Part shown: piece after piece, positions 6,702 through 13,758 of the stretch
Numbering within the stretch: position 1 is the first letter of the stretch
How the letters are laid out: each line of letters begins with the position of its first letter
The notes under the pieces: model-generated
What the model was told of the DNA's origin: nothing
The model's input: the letters and a program-made list of their open reading frames with translations, nothing else
Databases searched by the model: none
NCBI RefSeq assembly: GCF_052119425.1
Contig: NZ_JBQKFH010000017.1
Coordinates: 1 to 46,041, forward strand
Origin: Enterococcus_E cecorum_C
Lineage (GTDB): Bacteria; Bacillota; Bacilli; Lactobacillales; Enterococcaceae
DNA: 46,041 bases
Direction: 5' to 3'
Position numbers and translations under genes: made by a program

Positions 6702-6911
6702 ATGAAAGCATTTATCAACAACAAACTAACTATTTTAGTGAATGATCCTAACCAAGAAAAGGCAATTAGCCAAACTTTTCCAAATGTCGTGGAAACTTAT
6801 GATGAAACAAAAGCCCAACAATTTGCCCAAGCTTTGATGAAATTAGCCCCAGCAAATAGCGAAGTTGTCAGCATCATCGAAACCACGCAACGTAAGATTA
6901 TCGCCAAATAA
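6702..6911 (+). CDS. DUF1659 family small protein
   Basis: 69 residues. The layout (KAFINNKLTILVNDPNQEKAISQTFPNVVETYDETKAQQFAQALMKLAP...VSIIETTQRKIIAK) fits the DUF1659 family of short Firmicutes proteins. It is followed 39 bp later by a DUF2922 gene, and the two families commonly occur as a pair. Neither has a known biochemical role. An AAAGGATG sequence lies upstream of the ATG. Likely the first gene of a two-gene operon ending in the hairpin at 7182. Confidence 0.75.
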   Translation: MKAFINNKLTILVNDPNQEKAISQTFPNVVETYDETKAQQFAQALMKLAPANSEVVSIIETTQRKIIAK

Positions 6912-6950
6912 AAATGGCTTAGAATATAAGAAATATTGGAGGAATCAAAC

Positions 6951-7175
6951 ATGAAAAAATTATACCTAACTTTTGAAAATGAAAATGGCAAAAAAACAAG
7001 CATCACACCTAAAGTCTTTGCGGAAAATTTAGAGGCTGATGTGGTACGCCAAGCAATGGATGAAATGGCTGGACTTGGCATTTTCCATAAAGATGAGTAC
7101 GGTTTATACACCAAAGTTGCCGGTGCGCGCTACGTAGAAACGATCGAAACACCATTATTTAGTGTCGATAAATAA
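6951..7175 (+). CDS. DUF2922 family small protein
   Basis: 74 residues from ATG 6951, with TGGAGG eight bases upstream; the in-frame start at 6936 is inside the upstream spacer and rejected. The sequence KKLYLTFENENGKKTSITPKVFAENLEADVVRQAMDEMAGLGIF...RYVETIETPLFSV is typical of DUF2922, a small alpha-beta protein. It pairs with the upstream DUF1659 gene. The role is unknown. Confidence 0.8.
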   Translation: MKKLYLTFENENGKKTSITPKVFAENLEADVVRQAMDEMAGLGIFHKDEYGLYTKVAGARYVETIETPLFSVDK

Positions 7176-7181
7176 TTTTTT

Positions 7182-7214
7182 AGAGAGGCAGTCCAATCTG
7201 TCTCTCTTTGTCGT
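7182..7214 (+). terminator. Intrinsic terminator after the DUF2922 gene
   Basis: AGAGAGGCAG and CTGTCTCTCT form a 10-bp stem (one G-U) with a 6-base loop, followed by TTTGTCG. It ends the DUF1659/DUF2922 unit and lies just before the promoter TATAAT at about 7217 of the next gene. Confidence 0.7.
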
Positions 7215-7257
7215 GTTATAATGAAGTCAAAGTATAGGTTATGAGAGGATTGAGAAT

Positions 7258-7809
7258 ATGGATACAAAAACAATTTTTGGAGAAAGCTTACTTGCATTAA
7301 ATAAAACAAAAGATTTAGATAAAATTACAATTTCAGATATTTTGAAGAAGGCTGGTTTTAGTCGTCAAACTTTTTATAATCATTTTGCCGATAAATATGA
7401 ACTGATTCAATATGTATACAAGCAAATGATTATCCCAACTTTTGATCATTTGTCTGCAGATTTTGATTTTACGGCGAATATGTTGGTTGCTTATCAAAAC
7501 ATGCAAAATCATCGGAAATTTATGCAGCAAGCTTGCCGGTTCAAAGATCAAAATAATTTGCAGGAATATATCTTTTATCACTGCTATAATTTTGACTTAG
7601 CTTGGTACCAATTATTGTTTAAAGGTCCGCTCCCAACCGAAGTACTGCTGGCTTGTCAATATCATGCCCACGCTTGCACCCATCTAACACTAGAGTGGAT
7701 AGAAGACGGCACTTTTGACTACCAAGAAATCGTCGAAAGCATCGTCAACACCCGCAAAGCCAGCCTCAACCCCCTCTTTGAAAAACACAACAAACCAATG
7801 CCGTATTAA
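7258..7809 (+). CDS. TetR/AcrR family regulator
   Basis: 183 residues. The N-terminal HTH is clear: FGESLLALNKTKDLDKITISDILKKAGFSRQTFYNHFADKYELIQYVYKQ (about 6-57), with the TetR hallmark TFYNHF.DK.EL. The C-terminal part (YQNMQNHRKFMQQACRFKDQNNLQEYIFYHCYNF...YHAHACTHLTLEWIEDGTFDYQEIVESIV) is like the DhaS-type C-terminal domain, a ligand/dimer domain. A TATAAT lies at about 7217. Target unknown; the aldo/keto reductase downstream is a candidate, though a repeat array separates them. The stop codon is followed within three bases by repeat array 1. Confidence 0.85.
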   Translation: MDTKTIFGESLLALNKTKDLDKITISDILKKAGFSRQTFYNHFADKYELIQYVYKQMIIPTFDHLSADFDFTANMLVAYQNMQNHRKFMQQACRFKDQNNLQEYIFYHCYNFDLAWYQLLFKGPLPTEVLLACQYHAHACTHLTLEWIEDGTFDYQEIVESIVNTRKASLNPLFEKHNKPMPY

Positions 7810-7812
7810 ACC

Positions 7813-8325
7813 AAGGATGTGAGGTAGCTTGGGCAGACATGAGAAAATTCGTGTTTACCCACCGATGAGAAAATCAGTCAGCTTTAAAGATTTTCACAAT
7901 CGGCGGGGCAAATTTTCAAAATGTCTAGCTACCGAACACAGATTAAAAAAGGTCGTGAGAAGGGTCGAACAGCTACAAGCAGCTAAGTTTGTCCGGAATG
8001 ACAGGAAAATCCACTATTTTTAAGATTTTCCTAGGCAGGCCGGCTTAGATGCGATGTAGCTACCCTTCGAACGCCGTAAACCAAGGATGTGAAGCGACTC
8101 GGTCAGCTACGAGCAAAAGGTTATCAATCAACTTGGGCAAATACGAGAAAATTCATGTGTTACCTACTGCTAAGAAAATCGGATGAAAGGAGATTTTCTT
8201 AAGCAGGAGGGTGAATTTTCCGAGTATTTAGTTGATTGATACCGATAAGGATAAGTTTGTCCAGAACGTTGGGAAAGTCCAAGAAGTAAAGACTTTCCCA
8301 GACGGATTGCTTAGATGTTCAAAAC
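7813..8325 (+). repeat. Modular hairpin repeat array 1, after the TetR gene
   Basis: Starts with AAGGATGTGA at 7813, three bases after the TetR stop. Module A: GGTAGCT (7823-7829) pairs with AGCTACC (7927-7933) with nested stems AGACAT/ATGTCT and GAAAATC/GATTTTC. Module B: GAAGGGT (7959-7965) with ACCCTTC (8062-8068), nested AGCTAC/GTAGCT, GCTAAG/CTTAG, AGGAAAATC/GATTTTCCT. Module C begins AAGGATGTGA at 8083 and contains two hairpins (TATCAATCAAC/GTTGATTGATA and GGGAAAGTC/GACTTTCCC) but lacks the closing outer arm. Any ORF here (for example 7829-8023) is a shadow of the repeat. Confidence 0.85.
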
Positions 8326-8410
8326 TTGATTTTTTCGTGAAATTGTCTATTATCTTTGCATTTTTCTTGCGTTATACTAAAGCTATCAAGGACAAAGTGA
8401 GGGAAAGAGG

Positions 8411-9394
8411 ATGGAATTAAGAAAATTTGGTTTAACAGATTTGATGGTATCGCAAGTTTGTCTTGGTTGTATGGGATTTGGTGAGGCAAATAGTGGGATG
8501 CATGCCTGGACGGTGGATTATCCAACTTCTGCGCGCTTAATTCATGAGGCTCAAGGGCTAGGCATCAATTTTTTTGATACTGCGATGAGTTATCAAAATG
8601 GTACGAGCGAAGAATTCTTAGGGCGTGCTTTGAAAGAAAATAATAGCCGTGAAAAAAGTGTGATTGCGACTAAGTTCATGCCGCAAATACATAGCCAATT
8701 GTATCCAGAATTAGCACCAAAAGCTTATATTGAACGCTGTTTGGAAGATAGTTTACGCCGCCTACAAACGGATTATATCGATTTATATATTATGCACGCT
8801 TGGGATGAAAGTATTGCGCCACTTGAATTGATGACGATTTTAGATGGTTTGGTAAAAAGTGGCAAGGTACGTCATATCGGGGTGTCAAACGCGTTTAGTT
8901 GGCAAGTCGCTCAAGCTAATGAAATCGCCAAAGCACATGGGTTGACGCCGTTTGCATCGATGCAAGGTCATTATAATTTGATTTTTAGAGAAGAAGAACG
9001 TGAAATGTTGCCGTACTGCCAAAAAGAAGGAATGGCCTATACACCTTATAGTTCGCTAGCTTCTGGTCGTTTGGCTCGTCTGACTTCCGATTCGAAACGT
9101 GCGCAATTAGATACTTACGCCAAAGGAAAATATGAAGCGACTAAAGACCAAGATCAAACAATAATCCAACGAGTTGCGGAATTAGCCGAAAAGAAAAACA
9201 CGAGCATGAGTGCTATTGCTTTGACCTGGTTAATGCAAAAAGGCACCTTTCCAATTATGGGTGTTACCAAAGACCGACATTTGACTACCTTATCACAATT
9301 AGAGTGTGTCACCTTAACCCCAGAAGAATGCCAATATTTAGAAGAAAATTACCATGCCCACGACCTAGTAGGAATGATGAAATCAAGGATGTGA
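8411..9394 (+). CDS. Aldo/keto reductase
   Basis: 327 residues, full length for the family. The catalytic tetrad is visible: Asp56 and Tyr61 in FFDTAMSYQNG, Lys88 in IATKF, His129 in IDLYIMHAWD. The C-terminal NADPH-binding part has IALTWLMQKGTFPIMGVTK. It reduces carbonyls to alcohols with NADPH in the cytosol; the natural substrate cannot be read. RBS GGGAAAGAGG precedes ATG 8411. The last codons and the TGA stop (9392-9394) lie within the first ten bases of repeat array 2 (AAGGATGTGA), so the repeat supplies the stop codon. Transcription probably ends at 9708-9747. Confidence 0.9.
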   Translation: MELRKFGLTDLMVSQVCLGCMGFGEANSGMHAWTVDYPTSARLIHEAQGLGINFFDTAMSYQNGTSEEFLGRALKENNSREKSVIATKFMPQIHSQLYPELAPKAYIERCLEDSLRRLQTDYIDLYIMHAWDESIAPLELMTILDGLVKSGKVRHIGVSNAFSWQVAQANEIAKAHGLTPFASMQGHYNLIFREEEREMLPYCQKEGMAYTPYSSLASGRLARLTSDSKRAQLDTYAKGKYEATKDQDQTIIQRVAELAEKKNTSMSAIALTWLMQKGTFPIMGVTKDRHLTTLSQLECVTLTPEECQYLEENYHAHDLVGMMKSRM

Positions 9395-9683
9395 AGCGAC
9401 TCGATCAGCTACGAGTAAAAGGTTATCAATCAACTTGGGCAAATACGAGAAAATTCATGTGTTACCTTCTGCTAAGAAAATCGGATGAAAGGAGATTTTC
9501 TTAAGCAGGAGGGTGAATTTTCCGAGTATTTAGTTGATTGATACCGATAAGGATAAGTTTGTCTAGAACGTCGGGAAAGTCCGAGAAGTAAAGACTTTCC
9601 CAGACGAGCTGGCTTATACGCCGAAGTAGCTAGTCGCTGAACACAGATTAGAAAAAGGATGTGAGCCGGGTCGGTTAGCTTTG
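9385..9683 (+). repeat. Modular hairpin repeat array 2, overlapping the aldo/keto reductase stop
   Basis: Starts AAGGATGTGA at 9385. The full branched module has an outer stem AGCGACT (9395-9401) with AGTCGCT (9632-9638), inner AGCTAC/GTAGCT, and two inner hairpins (TATCAATCAAC/GTTGATTGATA; GGGAAAGTC/GACTTTCCC), giving a predicted three-way junction of about 245 nt. A second, truncated unit starts AAGGATGTGA at about 9655. Module C of array 1 is nearly identical but lacks the closing arm. Confidence 0.85.
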
Positions 9684-9707
9684 ATGAAAATTGAAATAGA
9701 TAGACAA

Positions 9708-9747
9708 AACGAGAACCTCCGAATCAAAAAGAGGTTCTCGTTTTTTT
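9708..9747. terminator. Bidirectional terminator between the reductase and malolactic operon
   Basis: AACGAGAACCTC pairs with GAGGTTCTCGTT; seven T follow on the plus strand and a shorter TTTTG run on the minus strand. It separates the convergent aldo/keto reductase and 2-HCT transporter genes. Confidence 0.8.
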
Positions 9748-11047
9748 AAGTCATAAATAATTGGATTAAAATACCGGATAGAATTAAGATAATCGCACCG
9801 CCAAGTCGGTTTCCCATTTGTGCAAAGGCGATGAGTTCCATACGATTGCTAGCAGATAGCACCGCGACATTTCCGGTACCGCCCATACTGTTATTGCACA
9901 TTCCAGCAGTAATCATGGACTCAACTGGATAAAGACCGAATAATTTACCGAATATACCGGCTGCTACAGAGATTACCGTCACACTTACGACACAAAGTAC
10001 GACAAATTGCCAAGTTAACGCTTGAGCTAAGACATTTAAGTTTAATAAGGCAATCCCAATCGCAGCTAAGACTGCCGCGGTTAAATTTTTGACAATTAGT
10101 TGGTTAAACATAACAGCTGACTCTTGATAATAACTAGGAATAAAATTAAAAGCTTTACAGATAAAAACAACAATAATCATAAACGCATAAGCATGAACTT
10201 TCGGTACAAAATAATTCAAAATACTTCCACTTAAGAAAAAGGCGATAGATAAGGCAAGTCCCACGCCCATTTTGGCAATATCTAATTTTGGTGCAGGCTG
10301 ATTTAAATCAACATCAATCTTCATCAAAATTCCATGGCCATTTTGTTTAGGAAAGTTTTCGCCAATTTTGCTGGTCATAGCCGCAAAAATAATCGCCAGT
10401 ACATTACATAAAGCAGAAGCCGGAATCAAACGTGAAATCACCGCTGCTGAAGAAGTGTGTAGGCTACCTGCATAAATACTAGAGAGTGGCACGACACCAG
10501 CACCGATTCCGCCCGCCATCGCAGGAAAAGCTACATACATCACCGAGTCTTTGAAGCCATTTCCTAAAAGCATGCCCACTAGACCGACAGCAAAAAAGCA
10601 ACTAACCATTGAAAGAAGGGCAACCGGGATAAAACGTACCGCTGCTTTCACTAATAAATCACGGTTCATTCCTAAAATACTCCCTGTAATCAAAGCCGCA
10701 ATATAAAAGTCCAAAAAGCCCATGTGGTTGACAAAATCTTTGGTTAAATCCACCGCACTATCTGGCAAAATATGGAAAGTGGCGATGGCAGCACTAGCAA
10801 AGATACAAAAGACCGCACCGCCGCCAAGATATGTTTTGACAATAGGAATTTTGGTCCCTAGAAAATGGAAGAGATTGCCTAATAATACTAAGACGGCTAA
10901 GGCACCTAGAATATTATGTGGTAATTTATCTACGCTTAACGCTAAGATTAAAACAAGTAATAAAATAAGATAAACTGGAAGGGAGATGCCGGCAATTTTG
11001 ACCGACATCCATGATTCAAGTTTGTTTTTTTCACGAGTCAATTCCAT
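9746..11047 (-). CDS. mleP: 2-hydroxycarboxylate transporter (malate/lactate exchanger)
   Basis: About 433 residues with many hydrophobic helices. Two GGxG signatures of the 2-HCT family are present: AMAGGIGAGVVPLS and NNSMGGTGNVAVLSA, which form the re-entrant loops lining the substrate site. It sits directly downstream of a malolactic enzyme gene (stop and start 12 bp apart, RBS AAGGAG overlapping that stop), so exchange of malate for lactate is the likely job. An in-frame GTG at 11056 is too close to the ribosome binding site, so ATG 11047 or 11050 is preferred. The gene name is by context; citrate or other 2-HCT substrates cannot be excluded. Confidence 0.85.
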   Translation of the reverse strand: MELTREKNKLESWMSVKIAGISLPVYLILLLVLILALSVDKLPHNILGALAVLVLLGNLFHFLGTKIPIVKTYLGGGAVFCIFASAAIATFHILPDSAVDLTKDFVNHMGFLDFYIAALITGSILGMNRDLLVKAAVRFIPVALLSMVSCFFAVGLVGMLLGNGFKDSVMYVAFPAMAGGIGAGVVPLSSIYAGSLHTSSAAVISRLIPASALCNVLAIIFAAMTSKIGENFPKQNGHGILMKIDVDLNQPAPKLDIAKMGVGLALSIAFFLSGSILNYFVPKVHAYAFMIIVVFICKAFNFIPSYYQESAVMFNQLIVKNLTAAVLAAIGIALLNLNVLAQALTWQFVVLCVVSVTVISVAAGIFGKLFGLYPVESMITAGMCNNSMGGTGNVAVLSASNRMELIAFAQMGNRLGGAIILILSGILIQLFMT

Positions 11048-11059
11048 CATCTCCACTCC

Positions 11060-12697
11060 TTATATATCCAATTCGCGGTATTCAGGAGTCCATTTCATGT
11101 CTGCCACGGCTTGTTTGACATCTTTTATTTCTTCGCGGTTTAAGCCTTGATCGACCACGTTTTGCGCCACGATTTCAGCAATTTTTTGGGAGAATTCGGT
11201 GATTTTAGCAACAGGTGGTAAAATGGCTGCCCCTGGTTTACTACTATCAACAATTCCTCCTAGGGCACGGCTTGCTTTGGCTAAGATTTCTCCATTGACG
11301 CGAGTGGCAGTAGAAGCAATCAATCCAAGTCCTAATCCTGGGTACATTAAGGCATTGTTTGCTTGCCCGATTTGATAAGTTACCCCTTTGTAAGTCACGT
11401 CTGCTGCAGGGATACCAGTTCCGACCAACGCACGTCCATCTGTCCAAGCAAGCAAATCAGCGGCTTTAGCTTCAGCCAGTTTGGTTGGATTGGATAATGG
11501 GAAGATAATAGGTCTTTTCGTATGTGCAGCCATTTCTTTGACGATACTTTCAGTAAATGTTCCTGGTTGTGTTGAAGTACCAATTAAAATCGTTGGGTGT
11601 ACAGCTTTCACAATGGCTTCTAGATTGGTTAATTCATCAGCATTTTCAAATTCGCTTCGTTCGCGGACAAAAGCTTTTTGACCAGGTGTTAAATCTTTGG
11701 TATCACTAAATAGCAAACCTTGTTTATCCACGAGATAGAAATGTTTGCGCGCTTCTTCTTCACTCAAACCACTTCTTACCATTTCTTCAAAAATCAAATT
11801 ACAAATCCCTACACCAGCAGTTCCGGCACCAAAATTTAAGATAACTTGGTCTTTTAAGTCTTCTTTAGAGATATTTAACGCACCAAAGATTCCGGCCATT
11901 ACAACAAGTCCAGTTCCTTGAATATCATCATTGAAGGTGGTTAATTGATCTTGATATTTATCTAGAATTTTTGCGGCATTGCTTCGGCCAAAGTCTTCCC
12001 AGTGTAATAAAATTTCAGGGAATAATTTTTCAGTAGTACGCACGAATTTTTCAATAAAAGCATCATATTTTTCACCGTAAATTCTTTCATGACGGTTCCC
12101 TAGATATAATGGGTTGTCGAGTAAGGCTTGATTATTTGTACCAGCATCAATAGAAACAGGCAACACTTGGCTAGGATTGATACCAGCGGCGGCCGTGTAG
12201 ACCATTAATTTTCCAATGGCAATATCGACGCCGTTCACTCCCCAGTCACCCATTCCTAAAATTCCTTCTGCATCTGTGACGACGATTAAGCGAATATCAC
12301 GACCCGCTGCGGCATTTTTTAATGTAGCTTCGATGTTTTCAGGTTCGTCCACTGATAAGAAGGCGGCATCTTGTGGTTTTAGGAAGATTTCGTTGTATTG
12401 TTCGATGGATTCAGCCACCACTGGATCATAAACAACCGGCATAAATTCTACTAAATGTTCATCAATTAAGGCATAGAATAAGGTGCGGTTGGTATTGAAT
12501 AAGTTCATCAAGAAGATTCGTTTTTCAAGACGTGATTCTTTGCTTAAAAATTGACCATATGCTTGGACTTTTTGTTGTTCCAAGGTTTGGACAGCGCTAG
12601 GAAGCATTCCGGTCAAGCCGTATTTTTGGCGTTCTTCTTTGGTAAATGCTGTTCCTTTGTTTAAAAATGGGTTGTTTAAAATTTCAAAACCGTTCAT
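11060..12697 (-). CDS. mleA: Malolactic enzyme (malic enzyme family)
   Basis: 545 residues from ATG 12697, with GGAGG eight bases upstream; a TTG start at 12712 lies inside the ribosome binding site. The protein has GMGDWGVNGVDIAIGKL, NDDIQGTG and NAD-binding LNFGAGTAGVGI, all malic-enzyme core motifs. Length and the linked 2-HCT transporter and LysR regulator point to the malolactic enzyme, which converts L-malate to L-lactate and CO2 with NAD and Mn, rather than to an ordinary malic enzyme. It is first in a two-gene operon divergent from the regulator at 12813. The distinction from NAD-malic enzyme rests mainly on context. Confidence 0.88.
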   Translation of the reverse strand: MNGFEILNNPFLNKGTAFTKEERQKYGLTGMLPSAVQTLEQQKVQAYGQFLSKESRLEKRIFLMNLFNTNRTLFYALIDEHLVEFMPVVYDPVVAESIEQYNEIFLKPQDAAFLSVDEPENIEATLKNAAAGRDIRLIVVTDAEGILGMGDWGVNGVDIAIGKLMVYTAAAGINPSQVLPVSIDAGTNNQALLDNPLYLGNRHERIYGEKYDAFIEKFVRTTEKLFPEILLHWEDFGRSNAAKILDKYQDQLTTFNDDIQGTGLVVMAGIFGALNISKEDLKDQVILNFGAGTAGVGICNLIFEEMVRSGLSEEEARKHFYLVDKQGLLFSDTKDLTPGQKAFVRERSEFENADELTNLEAIVKAVHPTILIGTSTQPGTFTESIVKEMAAHTKRPIIFPLSNPTKLAEAKAADLLAWTDGRALVGTGIPAADVTYKGVTYQIGQANNALMYPGLGLGLIASTATRVNGEILAKASRALGGIVDSSKPGAAILPPVAKITEFSQKIAEIVAQNVVDQGLNREEIKDVKQAVADMKWTPEYRELDI

Positions 12698-12812
12698 CTT
12701 TAGGTCCTCCAATAGTTTGTTTTTCTTTACGTGCGCTACTTTACGCTAAAAAATTTGTTATAGTCAAAAGGATGATTTATAATAAATTATATTTATATGA
12801 GAGGTACAGGCG

Positions 12813-13700
12813 ATGAAATTTAAGGATTTGGAGTATTTTCAGCAGTTAGCGAAATTGAAGAGTTATACGAAGACGGCGGCCTTTTTTCAGGTGAAGCAGC
12901 CAACGATTACCTATGCCGTCAAGCGTTTGGAAGAGGAAGTACAGACGGAATTGCTTGTGCGGAATCAGTCGCATGCACAAATTCAATTGACACCTGCGGG
13001 CAAAATTTTGGCGAAACATGCCCAAAATATCTTAAAAGAACTCGCTTTGGCTAAGCTGGAAATCAATCATTTACAAGATATCCGCGTGCGCTTAGGATTA
13101 CCGCCCATTATCGGTAATTTCTATTTTCCAAAGGTGTCCAAAGCCTTAGCCGCCCAGCAATTATTAGCCAAACTAGAGATTTCAAATTCTGGTTCACAGG
13201 AGTTGTATCAAGCTTTACTCAAAGGGCAACTGGATTTAGCGATGGTTGGTATGTTGAATCCTTTATATGATGACCAAATAGAGATATTACCGATTGCTCA
13301 AAAACAGTTTAAGATTGTTGTGGGGCGCCATCATCCACTCGCTAAACAAAAATCAGTCGCCTTTAGTGAGTTAGTAGAGGAAAAATTCGTGGTGTTAAAC
13401 GAGCAGTATATTCACCCCAAAGCGATGCAAAAATTAGCCAAACAAGCAGGCTTTACCCCAAAAGTCATTTATCAAAATAGCGATTTGAACATTCTAAAAG
13501 GGATGATTAAAGAAGGGGTGGGGATTGGATTTTTAGTGGAAATTGCGGTAGATGAGCAAAAAGATGAGCTGGTATGTCTAGAGATTGCCGATAAAAATCA
13601 GCCTTCGTTTCATATTTCCTTGTTATCGCGCAAAAATCAGCCAGCCAGTGTGAGCCAACAAGTCGTACAACAAATTTTAGAAGAAAACTTATTATCGTAA
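12813..13700 (+). CDS. mleR: LysR family regulator, likely MleR
   Basis: 295 residues. N-terminal winged HTH (KFKDLEYFQQLAKLKSYTKTAAFFQVKQPTITYAVKRLEEEV, 2-44) is typical LysR; the rest is a periplasmic-binding-like sensing domain (for example VRLGLPPIIGNFYFPKV). It is divergent from the malolactic operon with a 115-bp gap, the standard layout of MleR, which activates malolactic genes in response to malate. RBS GAGAGG precedes ATG 12813. The assignment as MleR is by position; the ligand is inferred. Confidence 0.82.
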   Translation: MKFKDLEYFQQLAKLKSYTKTAAFFQVKQPTITYAVKRLEEEVQTELLVRNQSHAQIQLTPAGKILAKHAQNILKELALAKLEINHLQDIRVRLGLPPIIGNFYFPKVSKALAAQQLLAKLEISNSGSQELYQALLKGQLDLAMVGMLNPLYDDQIEILPIAQKQFKIVVGRHHPLAKQKSVAFSELVEEKFVVLNEQYIHPKAMQKLAKQAGFTPKVIYQNSDLNILKGMIKEGVGIGFLVEIAVDEQKDELVCLEIADKNQPSFHISLLSRKNQPASVSQQVVQQILEENLLS

Positions 13701-13701
13701 A

Positions 13702-13740
13702 AACAGCCAACTGATAGCTAAAACTGTCAGTTGGCTGTTT
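13702..13740. terminator. Terminator between mleR and the glycosyltransferase gene
   Basis: AAACAGCCAACTGA and TCAGTTGGCTGTTT form a 14-bp stem with a short loop and flanking A/T runs, ending the convergent transcripts of the LysR gene (plus) and the glycosyltransferase (minus). Confidence 0.75.
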
Positions 13741-13741
13741 G

Positions 13742-13757
13742 TGTTTCACGTGGAACA
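13742..13757. promoter_or_regulatory. parS: parS site
   Basis: TGTTTCACGTGGAACA is, read on the other strand, TGTTCCACGTGAAACA, which is the known ParB/Spo0J binding consensus. It lies in the short gap between the terminator and the stop codon of the glycosyltransferase. ParA and ParB are encoded 8.6 kb downstream. Confidence 0.9.
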
Positions 13758-13758
13758 T

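Noticed and set aside
7829..8023. 64-codon ORF after the TetR gene
   Set aside because: It lies wholly within repeat array 1, a hairpin region; codons follow the hairpin, not a protein.
7813..8325. CRISPR array
   Set aside because: The repeated units are long hairpins of 110-245 nt without short unique spacers, and there are no cas genes.
10722..10973. 83-codon plus-strand ORF opposite the 2-HCT transporter
   Set aside because: Shadow of the transporter on the opposite strand, no ribosome binding site.
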